A stretch of DNA of 64,000 bases from Streptomyces bluensis (lineage in GTDB: Bacteria > Actinomycetota > Actinomycetes > Streptomycetales > Streptomycetaceae), in NCBI RefSeq assembly GCF_014650715.1, contig NZ_BMVM01000019.1:80615-144614 (forward strand). Reading direction: 5' to 3'. Below, in pieces: positions 1-9,259 of the stretch. How positions within the stretch are numbered: the first letter of the stretch is position 1; each line of letters begins with the position of its first letter. The notes under the pieces are model-generated. The model had not been told where the DNA came from, did no database searches, and saw only the letters and a program-made list of their open reading frames with translations. The translations under genes were made by a program, and so were the position numbers.

Positions 1-1543
1 ACAGGTCCATGCTCAGATCCGCGGCGACGACCTCGGCGGACATGGTCTTGCCGGTGCCCGACTCGCCCGCGAACAGCGCGATGACACCGCGCCCCCGCCC
101 GCCGCCGGGCCGCATCCCCCACTGCCCGAGCACCTGCTCGCGGTGGCGGGCCCGTAGCGCGAGTTCGCGCAGCCGCCGGTGGGTGAGCGGCGGGAGCACC
201 AGGTCGTCCCAGGCGACTGACGGCTCCACCCGGCGGGCGAGCCGGTCGAGCCCGGCTCCGTTCTGGGCGCGTACCGCGGTGCGCAGATCGTCCGGGCCGA
301 CCGGGCGGCCCGCGAGGGCGGCCGTGCGCACGGCCACGTCGGCCGCGCGGCGCACCTGCCCGGAGTCCAGGCGGTGTGCGGCCACCGCCCGGGCGAGCGC
401 CTCGGCGTCGCCGGTCACGGAGCCGTCGGCCCAGCCGTCACCGGCGGCCCGCTCCAGGGCGTGCCGCCAGCGCTCCGCCTGCCGATCGGGAGAAGGCGCC
501 GGCACCGTCAGGACGACGGGGGTGTCGGGCGCCCAGGCCGGGTCCCAGCCGACGGTGCCGTGCGTCAGCAGGGGGATCCCCCGCAGCGCCGTGCACACCG
601 TCCTGAGGGTGCGGGCCCGTTCGGCGGGTTCCGCGGGCAGCGCTTCCAGCGGGCCGAGGACGACCCCGGCACCGGTCAGGTGGGCTTCGCGTGCGGCCAC
701 CCTCGCCAGCTCCGGTATGTCGCCGGAACGCCGGGCGAGCGCCGCAGCGTCCAGGACGAGGGGGCCCGGCCCGGCCGAGCGCAGGGCGGCGGTGGCCAGA
801 CCCACGGCGTCGCCGCCCCGGCCGCGCAGGTGGACGAGACCGGTGCCGGTCCCGGTCGCGGCCGCCGTCCGACGGACCTCCGCGGCGTCGGCGGTCGGGT
901 CCTCGCGGGCCTCGTCGAGCACGTCGGCGAGCGCGGCGTCGGGCCGCGTGTTCCCCAGGAGGTGCGCGGTGACCCGGTCGGGGACCACCAGGACACGGGA
1001 CAACGGCGGCCGTTCCGGCTCGGTGACCTCGACCAGACCACCCGCGACCAGCGGCGCTCCGGGGGCGAGCCGGAATCGGCCGGACGCCGCCCCGGCGAGC
1101 CCGCACAGCTCCAGGGCCAGCCCGACCGTGGGCCGACGGCGCGTCAGGTCGTCGTTGAGGTAGCCGTAGAGCCGTTCGAACCGCGCGTCCAGATCGGGCG
1201 CCACCGCGACCAGGAGCAGGTCCATGTCCAGCGGCGACAGCCCGAACCGCGCGGCGAGTCCGTCGAGGACGGAACCGGCCGACGGCTGCCAGGGTTCGGG
1301 GGCGGGTACGTCGAGCCCACCCGGTTCGTCCAGGATGCGGGCCGCCGCCTCGGGGGTGAGGTACTGGCCCCGGTACGGGTCGTCGGGGTCGGGGTCGGCG
1401 GCACGCCGGATCGCCACCGCGTGCCGCACCCGCTCCTCGACCACGCGAAGCCGCGTCCACAGGGGATCGACATCGGCGGGGACGGTTTCGTCGGCTCCGA
1501 TACCGGCCCGGATGTCCGCGACGGGTTCGGCGGTGTGCGTCAC
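1..1543 (-). CDS. AAA+ ATPase of eCIS type (C-terminus beyond left edge)
   Basis: About 514 codons are visible. The protein begins with a long, poorly conserved domain (about 480 residues). The AAA+ core only starts at the edge, where a Walker A motif GESGTGKT is seen near residue 492, so roughly the last 200 residues, including Walker B and the arginine finger, lie outside the window. The GTG start at 1543 overlaps the TGA of the upstream DUF4255 gene as GTGA, which indicates translational coupling. AAA+ ATPases of this architecture accompany contractile injection systems, where they are thought to help assembly or loading. That role is inferred from family and neighbours, because no sheath or tube gene is in view. 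Confidence 0.88.
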   Translation of the reverse strand, partial: MTHTAEPVADIRAGIGADETVPADVDPLWTRLRVVEERVRHAVAIRRAADPDPDDPYRGQYLTPEAAARILDEPGGLDVPAPEPWQPSAGSVLDGLAARFGLSPLDMDLLLVAVAPDLDARFERLYGYLNDDLTRRRPTVGLALELCGLAGAASGRFRLAPGAPLVAGGLVEVTEPERPPLSRVLVVPDRVTAHLLGNTRPDAALADVLDEAREDPTADAAEVRRTAAATGTGTGLVHLRGRGGDAVGLATAALRSAGPGPLVLDAAALARRSGDIPELARVAAREAHLTGAGVVLGPLEALPAEPAERARTLRTVCTALRGIPLLTHGTVGWDPAWAPDTPVVLTVPAPSPDRQAERWRHALERAAGDGWADGSVTGDAEALARAVAAHRLDSGQVRRAADVAVRTAALAGRPVGPDDLRTAVRAQNGAGLDRLARRVEPSVAWDDLVLPPLTHRRLRELALRARHREQVLGQWGMRPGGGRGRGVIALFAGESGTGKTMSAEVVAADLSMDL

Positions 1544-2247
1544 GTCCGGCGGTCCCCCCGGTGGCGGCGTCGGGCGGGGGCGGGTCCCCGTTCACGCGGA
1601 GCGGCGAAGCCCTGAGGGCCCGGGTCGCTCGTCTCCGTGTAGCGCAGCCGACGCCCCGGCTCCGCTTCCCCTCCCTCGCGCCGGACGGCGGAGCGCACCA
1701 CGAGCCCGTCGGTGACCGGCGGCGCGACGGCCGCCGTCGCTCCGGCGAGCGGCGCCCTCACCCGTACCCCGAGCGACGCCTTCAGCTCCCCGCCGAGCGC
1801 CGACCAGACATCGGCGGCGGCCGGTGCGTCGGCCCCCGCGCCGGCGGTGTCCAGTGCCACGGTCAGGCCCAGCTCGGCGAGCGTACCGGTGAGCAGCCGC
1901 GCGGGCAGCGTGTCAGTGGCCACCAGGCAGGCGAGCACCTGCGAGAGCAGCCGGTGTTCGTCCTGCGGGCGGCTCGCCCACGCCGTGACCAGATAGGTCA
2001 GCTCGAACCAGCGCGGTGGGGTGCGCCGCGCCACGAGGTGCCCGTCCGCGTCGTACACCTCCCCGGCGCCGCTGCCGCGCCGGGTCGGGTCCTCGCGGAT
2101 GTCGTACAGGAAGGCGCAGACCGTCGGTGCGCTGCGGCGCGCCGCCCAGTCCCGGGTGGGGGCGTCGAAGACCACCTCGACGCCCGATGCCTCCAGGCCG
2201 GACTCGCCGAGCAGCCGGCGCAACCCTTCGTCGACCTCGTGGATCAC
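1540..2247 (-). CDS. DUF4255 / Pvc16-N family protein
   Basis: This 235-aa protein starts at a GTG (VIHEVDEGLRRLL) that overlaps the stop of the upstream gene, and its own stop overlaps the next start, both as GTGA. The N-terminal 160 residues match the DUF4255 pattern: an early DEGL helix, the VVFDAP strand and WF.L.YLVTAW followed by an E.H.LL..VL segment. DUF4255 is the N-terminal domain of Pvc16-type cap or baseplate-associated proteins of contractile injection systems. The last 70 residues are Arg/Pro-rich and look disordered. With the ATPase and the PD40 protein it forms a coupled three-gene unit, which supports an eCIS structural or assembly role. Confidence 0.85.
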   Translation of the reverse strand: MIHEVDEGLRRLLGESGLEASGVEVVFDAPTRDWAARRSAPTVCAFLYDIREDPTRRGSGAGEVYDADGHLVARRTPPRWFELTYLVTAWASRPQDEHRLLSQVLACLVATDTLPARLLTGTLAELGLTVALDTAGAGADAPAAADVWSALGGELKASLGVRVRAPLAGATAAVAPPVTDGLVVRSAVRREGGEAEPGRRLRYTETSDPGPQGFAAPRERGPAPARRRHRGDRRT

Positions 2248-5200
2248 CGGCGGGTCACCTCGTCGGGCGGCTGCACGGTGCCGCTGACCACCAGGAAGTC
2301 GGTCCTCACCGGTGAGAAGCCGGGGCCCCTGGCGGTGATGACGCGCGGTCCGGTCTGGTCCTTGGCGAGGATGAGCAGCTGGCCGATGAACGTGCCGTCC
2401 GTCTTCGGCACGGTCGGCGCCGCCGCCGCGGTGATCCCCGGCTTCCAGGTGAACCGCACCGGCACGCCCGGCGGGAAGTCCTTGCCGCGCACGGAGGTGA
2501 CGAAGCCGGGCTTGCCGATCTCCGGGACCGCGACGATGCGCGGCTGGAGGATGCGCAGCCGCTGCCGGGCGGTGTTGTCGCTCCGGTCGGCGTCCGTCCC
2601 GGTGGTGGTGAGGGTGCCGGTGACGCGGCCGGTCAGAGCCTTCTTGGGGCTGAGGACGACGCGGACCACGGTGCTCGCGCCCGGTTCCAGATCCGCCAGC
2701 GCGCACACCCAGGAGGTGTCGCAGCCCGCCGGTGGCCCGTTGTCCGGGATGCCCTTGGGCAGCCCGACGCGCAGCCGCAGCCCGGTCGCCAGCGCGTTGC
2801 GGCCGTTGCGCACGGTGTACGTCACCACGACCCGCCCGCCGACATAGCCGGGGTTCGGCTGGGCCGTGATCCGCACCCCGGGCCCGGCCTCCGGCTCGGC
2901 GGGCTTCGGGGGCACGGTGGTGGGCGGCGCGGGCGTGGGCGGCGGGGAGGTGGGTGGTGCGGAGGTGGGCGGCGGGGAGGTGGGCGGCGGGCTCGTCGGC
3001 GGCGGCGTGGCCTCGCGCACCGGCACCACGGTCCGGCCGGCGTTGTCGCTGGGCCGCGGGTCCAGGACGGTGCCGATGACCGACCAGCCGACCGGCGCGT
3101 CGCCGGGGGTGACCCCGGTGAGGGTGACGTCCACCGGAACGCGGGCGCCGGGCGGCACCACGCCGACATCGCATTGGAGGGAGGCGGCGTCGCAGGCACC
3201 CCCGGGCCAGGTCAGCCCGGTGATCCGGACGCCGGACGGCGGAGCGGCGGTCAGCCGGGTGCCGGGGGATGCGGCGGGGCCGTTGTTCACGACGTCGACG
3301 CGGACCGTGGTGGAGCGGCCGACCGCGACCTCGGGGGCGGTGCCCGGCGCCTGGACCGCGAGGTCCACGGACTGCTGGACGCTGGGTTCCTTCTGCCGGC
3401 CCGGGAGACCGGTGGTGAGGGGGGTGAGGTCGCCGGACGCGATGTCCAGGATCCGAAGTTTCTCGGGGCTGTTGACCGCGACGCCGGCGCGGGAGCTGAA
3501 CACCAGGCCCGTGCCGTCGGCCGTCCAGGCGGCGTCCCGCGGCTGGTGCGGGCCGGTGGCCGAGGTGTCCGGAAGCTCCCGGCCGCAGGCGCCGGGGAGG
3601 TCGCGGGCGGCGGCGGGCAGCAGCACCCGGCACTCGTCGCCGGACAGGGACGTCAGGAGGATGCCGTTCCGCTCGTCGATCCGGCCGCCGCCGTTCTTGC
3701 GGTTGAAGGCGATGCTCTGCCCGTCCGGTGAGAACGCCGGACTGTCGTCGATGACCTCGCAGTCGTCCGGGCAGTTCGTGATGCTCAGATCGCGCTGCTG
3801 GGCGAGGTCGTTCACCGGCACGGTCCAGATGTGCTTGTTGCCGCCGCCCCCGTCGATCACCTCGTTGCGGGTGAAGGCCAGGGTGGTGCCGTCGGAGGAC
3901 CAGGTGGGCTGGGCGTCCTGGCCCTGGAGTTGGTCGGCCGGCGGGGTGATTCCCCCGGTGATCGCGCCGGTGGCGACGTCCGCGATGAGGATACGGCTGG
4001 GTCCCGCGGCCTCTCCGACGCCGCCGGGCGAAGTCCGGGTGAAGGCGAGGTACTTGCCGTCCGGGGAGAACGTCGGGTCGGTGTCCCAGTCGTCCGGGCC
4101 GCGTCCCGCGAGCGGCATGGGCGCCGCGTTCGAGCCGTCCGCGTCCGCCATCCAGATCCGCTCGATCCGGCCGTCGGCGGTGTCCTCGAAGCGGGTCACC
4201 ACGATCCGGCGGCCGTCCGGCGTGTAGTTCTGCCGCTCGGTCCACGGGTCGTGGCCGGACGCGGGCCGGAACAGCGGGTCCTGGGCGGGATCGGTGTTGG
4301 TGTCGGCCGCCGGGTCCTCCTTGAGGATCGTCAGCCCCAGGTCGCGTGGGTCGGCCCCGTCCGACCGGACGTCCTGGAGCGTCACCACGTGCGGTCCGGG
4401 TGCCGAGGTGCGCTCCACCACCACACGGCCGCCGTCGAGCGGGCCCAGCCAGGTGGGCGAGAGGACCTCCCGGTCCTCGTTGAGCACCAGGGAGGGGACC
4501 TGGTCGGAGTGGGCGGTCGACCGGAACACGTGGTCCCAGTCGCCCTCGCACTCACAGGTGATCTCGGGGCTCAGGAACAGCACGCCGTCCCCGTCGGGCA
4601 GCCACGCCGCCGCGTGGGCACGCCACTGTGCCTGCGCGCCCCCGAGCAGCGGTTCGTCACCGGTCCCGTCCGCGTTGGTCACCCGCAGCCGGGGCACGCT
4701 CTGCCCGTCGACGTCGGTCGTGGCGGTGTACGCGATCCAGTCCCGGTTCTCGTCGTCGTCGACCGGGTTCCACACCGGTTCGCCGGCCGTGCCGTTCGCG
4801 GGGTCGGTGACCCGGGTGGCGGTGCCTCCGTTCAGGGGGCGTACGTAGATCTGCTGTCCGGCCGTCGGGTCGCTGTCGCTGGAGTACGCCAGGCGCCGCC
4901 CGTCCGGGGAGACCGTCGGCCACTCCTCGCCGGAGGGGGTGTCGGTCAGCCGCGTCAGACCGGTGCCGTCGGTACGCACCAGCCACAGGTCGCGCTGCGT
5001 CCCGCCGTCCGGGCCGCCGGGTCCGGCCGAATCGAAGACCACGGACCGGCCGTCCGGCGTCAGCCGGGGGTGTGCCGCGTCCATGCCGCTGGTGAGGCGG
5101 CGTACGGAACCGTCGGCGGAGCGCAGGTAGACCTGCGGGTTCTTCTCGTCGCGGCGGCTCGCGAAGACCAGTTGGTCGCCCAGGGCGGACGGCTGGACGT

Positions 5201-5444
5201 CGAGGTGGGCCGGGCCCGCGCCGAACAGCGGTGTGCTGGAGGTGGTGGTGGCGACGTCGCCGAGACTTCTGTGCCGGGTACCGGCGTACGCGACCCGGGT
5301 GTCCGCGGCGTCGGCCACCCGCTGCGCGGACTCGGCGCTGCCCCGGCCGGAGGCCGCGGTCACCCCGAGCAGCGGGATCAGCAGCAGCAGCGACGCGCCG
5401 AGCCGCCCCAGGCGGTACCGCCTGCCGGGGCCAGCGGTTCCCAT
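2244..5444 (-). CDS. Secreted PD40 beta-propeller / DUF11 protein of the eCIS locus
   Basis: This is a 1,066-aa protein. The ATG at 5444 is chosen because GGGAG lies 7 bases upstream and the protein then opens with a classical signal peptide (Arg-rich start, hydrophobic SLLLLIPLLGV). Residues about 50-690 hold repeated TolB/PD40-type blades (patterns like SPDG..LAF and W..DG). DUF11/CARDB-like Ig domains follow at about 700-805 and 858-961, separated by a Pro/Thr-rich linker (about 811-853, repeats of PPPTS). An IPT-like domain closes the protein. It heads the coupled unit with DUF4255 and the ATPase. As I recall, Streptomyces eCIS loci carry such a gene between the ATPase and the LuxR regulator. 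Its function is unknown; an envelope or adhesion role is a guess. Confidence 0.82.
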   Translation of the reverse strand: MGTAGPGRRYRLGRLGASLLLLIPLLGVTAASGRGSAESAQRVADAADTRVAYAGTRHRSLGDVATTTSSTPLFGAGPAHLDVQPSALGDQLVFASRRDEKNPQVYLRSADGSVRRLTSGMDAAHPRLTPDGRSVVFDSAGPGGPDGGTQRDLWLVRTDGTGLTRLTDTPSGEEWPTVSPDGRRLAYSSDSDPTAGQQIYVRPLNGGTATRVTDPANGTAGEPVWNPVDDDENRDWIAYTATTDVDGQSVPRLRVTNADGTGDEPLLGGAQAQWRAHAAAWLPDGDGVLFLSPEITCECEGDWDHVFRSTAHSDQVPSLVLNEDREVLSPTWLGPLDGGRVVVERTSAPGPHVVTLQDVRSDGADPRDLGLTILKEDPAADTNTDPAQDPLFRPASGHDPWTERQNYTPDGRRIVVTRFEDTADGRIERIWMADADGSNAAPMPLAGRGPDDWDTDPTFSPDGKYLAFTRTSPGGVGEAAGPSRILIADVATGAITGGITPPADQLQGQDAQPTWSSDGTTLAFTRNEVIDGGGGNKHIWTVPVNDLAQQRDLSITNCPDDCEVIDDSPAFSPDGQSIAFNRKNGGGRIDERNGILLTSLSGDECRVLLPAAARDLPGACGRELPDTSATGPHQPRDAAWTADGTGLVFSSRAGVAVNSPEKLRILDIASGDLTPLTTGLPGRQKEPSVQQSVDLAVQAPGTAPEVAVGRSTTVRVDVVNNGPAASPGTRLTAAPPSGVRITGLTWPGGACDAASLQCDVGVVPPGARVPVDVTLTGVTPGDAPVGWSVIGTVLDPRPSDNAGRTVVPVREATPPPTSPPPTSPPPTSAPPTSPPPTPAPPTTVPPKPAEPEAGPGVRITAQPNPGYVGGRVVVTYTVRNGRNALATGLRLRVGLPKGIPDNGPPAGCDTSWVCALADLEPGASTVVRVVLSPKKALTGRVTGTLTTTGTDADRSDNTARQRLRILQPRIVAVPEIGKPGFVTSVRGKDFPPGVPVRFTWKPGITAAAAPTVPKTDGTFIGQLLILAKDQTGPRVITARGPGFSPVRTDFLVVSGTVQPPDEVTRR

Positions 5445-5599
5445 AGCGGTCTCCCTCGCGGTCTGTGCGGCATCCGGACGTGCCCCCACCACCCTGCGAC
5501 GGCCGCGCGCCGGGCGGCAGGGCGGCGGGGTCATACCCGGGGGAAGCGTGCGGTGCACTTTCGAGCAGTGCCCGTTCCCGGGCCGGGCGGGTCATCCCG

Positions 5600-6322
5600 T
5601 CAGATCAGCCCGTTGCGCAGGGCGTAGCCGACCGCATGGGCCCGGTTGCGCAGGTGCAGCCGCGTGATGACCTCGTGGAGGACGTTCTTGACGGTCCGTT
5701 CGGAGTACGCGGTCTTGCGGGCGATCTCCGCGGTGTCCAGGCCCTCCGACACCATGCGCAGCATGTCCGCCTCACGCGCGGTCAGCGTTGACAAGGACAG
5801 GCCGCGCGGGTCGAGCGCCGAGCGCTGGAGGCTGCCCACGTGGGTGAGCAGCTTGCCGAGCAGGTCGCCGGGCAGCACGCCTTCACCGTTGGCTATGGCC
5901 AGGACCAGGCCGAGGAGTTGGTCCTGGTCGGCTTCGGCGCGCCGCATCACCGCCGCCACACCGCACTCGATGACGCGTTGCAGCGAGCCGGAACCGAGGG
6001 TGGCGACCACGAGGCCCGTGCGGGTGGCGGTGTTGTGCCGCAGCCGCTGCAGCAGGGCTGCCACGTCGTCGTCGACGTGGTCCACGACCACCAGCGACAC
6101 CTGGGCCCGCTCCGCGTCGACATCGGTGAGGAGCTCGACCTCGGGACGCTGACGCAACTGCTGGACGACGCCTAAGCGAAGGACCGGATCGGCGGCGTAG
6201 ACGGCCACGGTCACTCGGTCGGGACGATCGGAACGGGAGGTTCCTTGCATGGCCCAAGCCGGAGCGGGCATACGTGACGTGGTCGCGGACATGGCCAGTC
6301 CGGCTTTCTCTGCGCTGGACAT
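5600..6322 (-). CDS. LuxR-family transcriptional regulator of the eCIS locus
   Basis: This is a 240-aa protein. The C-terminal 65 residues form a LuxR/NarL helix-turn-helix (LTAREADMLRMVSEGLDTAEIARK, then S.RTVKNVLHEVI). The N-terminal half resembles a response-regulator receiver fold (VTVAVYAADPVLRLGVVQQL) but lacks a clear phospho-acceptor Asp and the acidic pair, so it is probably an atypical, phosphorylation-independent receiver. The start is uncertain: ATGs at 6322, 6292 and 6250 are in frame, none with a strong ribosome site. It is divergent from the membrane protein at 6528 and lies upstream of the eCIS unit, in the position of SCO4263 in S. coelicolor as I recall, so it is the likely regulator of the cluster. 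Confidence 0.85.
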   Translation of the reverse strand: MSSAEKAGLAMSATTSRMPAPAWAMQGTSRSDRPDRVTVAVYAADPVLRLGVVQQLRQRPEVELLTDVDAERAQVSLVVVDHVDDDVAALLQRLRHNTATRTGLVVATLGSGSLQRVIECGVAAVMRRAEADQDQLLGLVLAIANGEGVLPGDLLGKLLTHVGSLQRSALDPRGLSLSTLTAREADMLRMVSEGLDTAEIARKTAYSERTVKNVLHEVITRLHLRNRAHAVGYALRNGLI

Positions 6323-6527
6323 AAGGGCTTACCTGCCTCAAGGGTTCGAAAAGGGGATGATGCAGGGGGCGTGGCGACCGCCGGAAGGCGGCGCGCGCGA
6401 GGCGGCGAGCCGTATCAACGGCTCACCGGCGCCGAAGAGTTGTCCTTGGCCTCCAGGGCACCGCGACTGCCCGGACGTTGCCCTCGCGCTTGTCGTGGCG
6501 GTCCGGGCGCGGTCCTACCGTGAGGGC

Positions 6528-7886
6528 GTGACGCCTTCCGCAGCCTCTTCCAGTCCCGATGCACCCGGCCTCGGCATCCCGGCGGTGACGGTGGCGCCGG
6601 GTGACACCGCCACGACCAGTCTGACCGTCCGCAACGACAGCGACATCGTCGAGGCGTACAACCTGGAGGTCGTCGGGGACTGCGCCCCCTGGACGACCGT
6701 GGAACCCGCACGGGTCTCTCTCTATCCCGGCACCTCCGAAACGGTGACGATCCGACTGGAGCCACCGCGGTCTCCGGAGATCCGGGCCGGTGAGATGCCC
6801 CTCGGAGTGCGGGTCCTGCCGGCCGAGCACCCCGAGTCGGTGAGGGTTCTCGAAACCATCGTGCACGTCGAGGAGTTCCGCGAGCTGCACACCGAGCTGG
6901 CCCCGCGCCGTCGGCGCGGCTGGCTGCGCGGCCGCTACCGGCTGGCGGTTCGCAACCAGGGCAACTCGCCGGTGGAGGTGGGCTTCACCGCCGGCCAGGC
7001 GGGCGAGGAGCTGGGGTTCGCCTTCAGCCCCGCGGAGCGGAAGCTGGAGCCCGGTGAGTCGGCGGAGACCGGCCTGCGTGTCCGCACGGGCAAGCCGGTA
7101 TGGTTCGGCACCCCCGTGGTGTGGCCGTTCACCGTGGACACGGTGGACACCACCGACTCCGGGGACCAGAAGGAGCCCCGGCGGGACGAGCCCGCCGTAC
7201 GGGCGCCGCTGGACGCCGAGTTCGTCCAGATCCCGGTCTTTCCCAGGTGGCTGCTCGTGGTGCTCGCGGCGCTGCTCGCTCTGTTGCTCGCCTGGTTCGC
7301 ACTGGTCCGTCCGGCGGTGCGCAGTGCCGCCAAGGAAGCGGCCGACGAGGCGGTCCAGCGGCGTTCCTCGCCCGCCGGGGAGCAGGGAGCGGCGGGGCAG
7401 GCTCCAGGCACCGGTTCCGGTGCCGGTGCCGGTTCGGGCGCCAGTCCCGGCGACCGGGGGACGGGCGCGCCGCCCGGAGCGGGCGGCGACGGCAGCCCGG
7501 CCGGCGGTGACAGCTCGGTCGGCGGTGGTCAGCAGAGCTCGGAGACCATCGACGTGCAGACGTCCGGTGGGGAGACCAAGACCGGTACCTACCGGGTGCC
7601 CGAGGGCAGTGTCTTCGGGGTCACGGACATCGTTGTAGCCAACTTCCAGGGCGACGAAGGGCTGTTGACGATCACGTTCGGCGATCGCAAGATCACCACG
7701 ATCGCGCTGGAGACCTTCCGTAATCAGGACTATCACTGGGTGACCCCTATCAAGATCCCTGAGAACGACACCGTGACCGTCGAAGTGACCTGTGAGAAAC
7801 CCGGCACACCGGCCACCGGCCGTCGGGCGCAGGGGTGCCACGAGGTCCTGAACGTGAGTGGTGTGCTCAGTCGTATCACTCAGTAA
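6528..7886 (+). CDS. COG1470/NEW3-like membrane protein next to the eCIS locus
   Basis: This is a 452-aa protein starting with GTG. Residues about 15-220 form two Ig-like domains of the NEW3/CARDB sort (VTVAPGDTATTSLTVRN opens the first). A single strong transmembrane helix lies at about 235-262 (WLLVVLAALLALLLAWFALV). It is followed by a Gly/Ser/Pro-rich linker (about 285-335) and a compact C-terminal beta-rich domain with two cysteines (CEKPG and GCHEV) that could form a disulfide. Streptomyces annotations often call such proteins 'hydrolytic protein', but no catalytic motif is visible. Divergence from the LuxR gene suggests membership of the eCIS regulon. The start has only a very close GAGGG, so it may be leaderless or begin slightly differently. 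Confidence 0.72.
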   Translation: MTPSAASSSPDAPGLGIPAVTVAPGDTATTSLTVRNDSDIVEAYNLEVVGDCAPWTTVEPARVSLYPGTSETVTIRLEPPRSPEIRAGEMPLGVRVLPAEHPESVRVLETIVHVEEFRELHTELAPRRRRGWLRGRYRLAVRNQGNSPVEVGFTAGQAGEELGFAFSPAERKLEPGESAETGLRVRTGKPVWFGTPVVWPFTVDTVDTTDSGDQKEPRRDEPAVRAPLDAEFVQIPVFPRWLLVVLAALLALLLAWFALVRPAVRSAAKEAADEAVQRRSSPAGEQGAAGQAPGTGSGAGAGSGASPGDRGTGAPPGAGGDGSPAGGDSSVGGGQQSSETIDVQTSGGETKTGTYRVPEGSVFGVTDIVVANFQGDEGLLTITFGDRKITTIALETFRNQDYHWVTPIKIPENDTVTVEVTCEKPGTPATGRRAQGCHEVLNVSGVLSRITQ

Positions 7887-8337
7887 CTGCGTCCTCACGC
7901 CTCGAAGAATTGTCGATCTGCGTTAGGTGTATGTGCCAGAAGTTGGCCATGCTCCGTCCGGAAAACAGCACCATGGGACTGAAAAACGGCACCCGGCCGA
8001 GGGAGGAAGCGGTCCCGCCCCGCGTCGTGCCCACGCCGTGCCAGCCACCCATCCACTTCCCACCGGCCCACCGGCCTCGCAGGAGATCGGATCCTCGCTG
8101 CGACCCCTTCGCCGTCCAGGACGGCGACCAGGGCTTGCCGCCCGCCCCGCACCGCCGAGCACCATGGTTGGTACGTCACCACTCGGCTGATGACTCGGTG
8201 GGCGTTCTCTCGGCCACCTGCATTTGTTCACTGCTGCCGAGCGGGTGACTGAACAATCCGTACCGCGTTGGACTGTGCCTGCGGTGCCGGCTTCCGGCCC
8301 GCGCAGGCCGGATCACGGTACGGAGAAAGGTCGTTGG
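7887..8337. other. Intergenic region, 450 bp
   Basis: No convincing gene was found. Open frames on both strands lack recognisable domains or ribosome sites. The only notable structure is a TTGTTCA/TGAACAA inverted repeat near the downstream lipoprotein gene (listed separately). Confidence 0.5.
8224..8256. promoter_or_regulatory. Inverted repeat upstream of lipoprotein gene
   Basis: TTGTTCA (8224-8230) and TGAACAA (8250-8256) are perfect 7-bp complements separated by 19 bp, about 80 bp before the lipoprotein start. They could be operator half-sites or chance. No regulator is linked to them. Confidence 0.3.
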
Positions 8338-9240
8338 ATGGTCAAGGCGGGGAGCGTGGCCGTGGTGGCCGCCGGGCTGGTACTGGTCCTCGGCGGCTGC
8401 GGGGGTGGCGGCGGGACGGACGAGGATGCCGAGGCGTCGGGCAAGGGGGCGGCGAAGGCGACCGCGACGCCACCGCCGTCGGAGGAACTGGTGGCGTGGG
8501 TTGGCGGCATGTGCGAAGCGACGGCCGCGATCGGCAGTCTTCGGGCGGACAGCGCGGCGGATCTGAAGGAGATCCGGAACTCGGGCGAGGCCGATCTGAC
8601 CGCCCAGGCCAAGGCCGCCGGCTACCTCGCCGGGACACCGCAGGCGGTGGAGGACGTGGAGAGCGACCTGGAGGATCTCGACTCCTCGGGCGTTCCCGCG
8701 GCTGACCGGCTGCGCGATGCCTGGCTGAAGAAGGTGAGGGGCGTCGTCACGGGGCTCGAAGGGGTGACCCCCGGCGATGCCTTCAAGGACACCGAGGGCA
8801 GTACCGCGGACGTCGACAGGCTCGTCCAGTCCCTCACCCCACCCGAGCCGGACCTGCCCGCGCTGACGAAGAAGGACACGCGGCTCGCGGCCGCGTACAA
8901 GAGCGCCGAGCAGTGTGCCCCCGGCTGGCAGCCCGGAGAGGAGACGGAGTCGCCCTCGCCCGACCCCACCGGTCCGCTGCCCAAGGCGGCGGACGGCAAG
9001 AACACCGACGCGTGCTCGGACGGCGCGTGCGAGGTCCTGGTGACCTCCACGGCGGACATCACCGCGAACGGGGTGAACGTGCATGTCTCCGTAGGGAAGG
9101 ACTACGTCACCTTCCAGACGGCGGGCACCCTCATGCAGCTCGGTGGCGCGGGCGGTGAGGCCGGATTCGGTGACGACCTGAAGGCGACCGTCGTCGCGCA
9201 CAACAAGGACGGGGCCGTGCTGAAGTTCACCACTCCCTGA
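8338..9240 (+). CDS. Putative lipoprotein, function unknown
   Basis: This is a 300-aa protein with a good ribosome site (GGAGAAAGG, 8 bases before ATG). It has a short hydrophobic leader ending in a lipobox (VLGGC), so it is exported and lipidated. A Gly/Asp/Glu-rich spacer follows. The body (about residues 45-200) is largely alpha-helical with two Cys-containing helices. The C-terminal 90 residues contain a CSDGACEVLVT segment and a Gly-rich beta region (LGGAGGEAGFGDDLKATVV) that resembles C-terminal beta domains found in other actinobacterial secreted proteins. It converges on the nSTAND gene with only 19 bp between stops. No enzymatic motif was recognised. Confidence 0.75.
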   Translation: MVKAGSVAVVAAGLVLVLGGCGGGGGTDEDAEASGKGAAKATATPPPSEELVAWVGGMCEATAAIGSLRADSAADLKEIRNSGEADLTAQAKAAGYLAGTPQAVEDVESDLEDLDSSGVPAADRLRDAWLKKVRGVVTGLEGVTPGDAFKDTEGSTADVDRLVQSLTPPEPDLPALTKKDTRLAAAYKSAEQCAPGWQPGEETESPSPDPTGPLPKAADGKNTDACSDGACEVLVTSTADITANGVNVHVSVGKDYVTFQTAGTLMQLGGAGGEAGFGDDLKATVVAHNKDGAVLKFTTP

Positions 9241-9259
9241 GTGCCCCTGGCGGCGGCCC

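Noticed and set aside
1540..4551. Long minus-strand frame continuing upstream of the DUF4255 gene
   Set aside because: Only its last 235 codons are the DUF4255 gene; the rest overlaps the PD40 protein in another frame and is Arg/Pro/Gly noise.
7895..8190. Open frames of about 90 codons on both strands before the lipoprotein gene
   Set aside because: No ribosome site, domain, or hydrophobic pattern; typical of open frames in GC-rich non-coding DNA.
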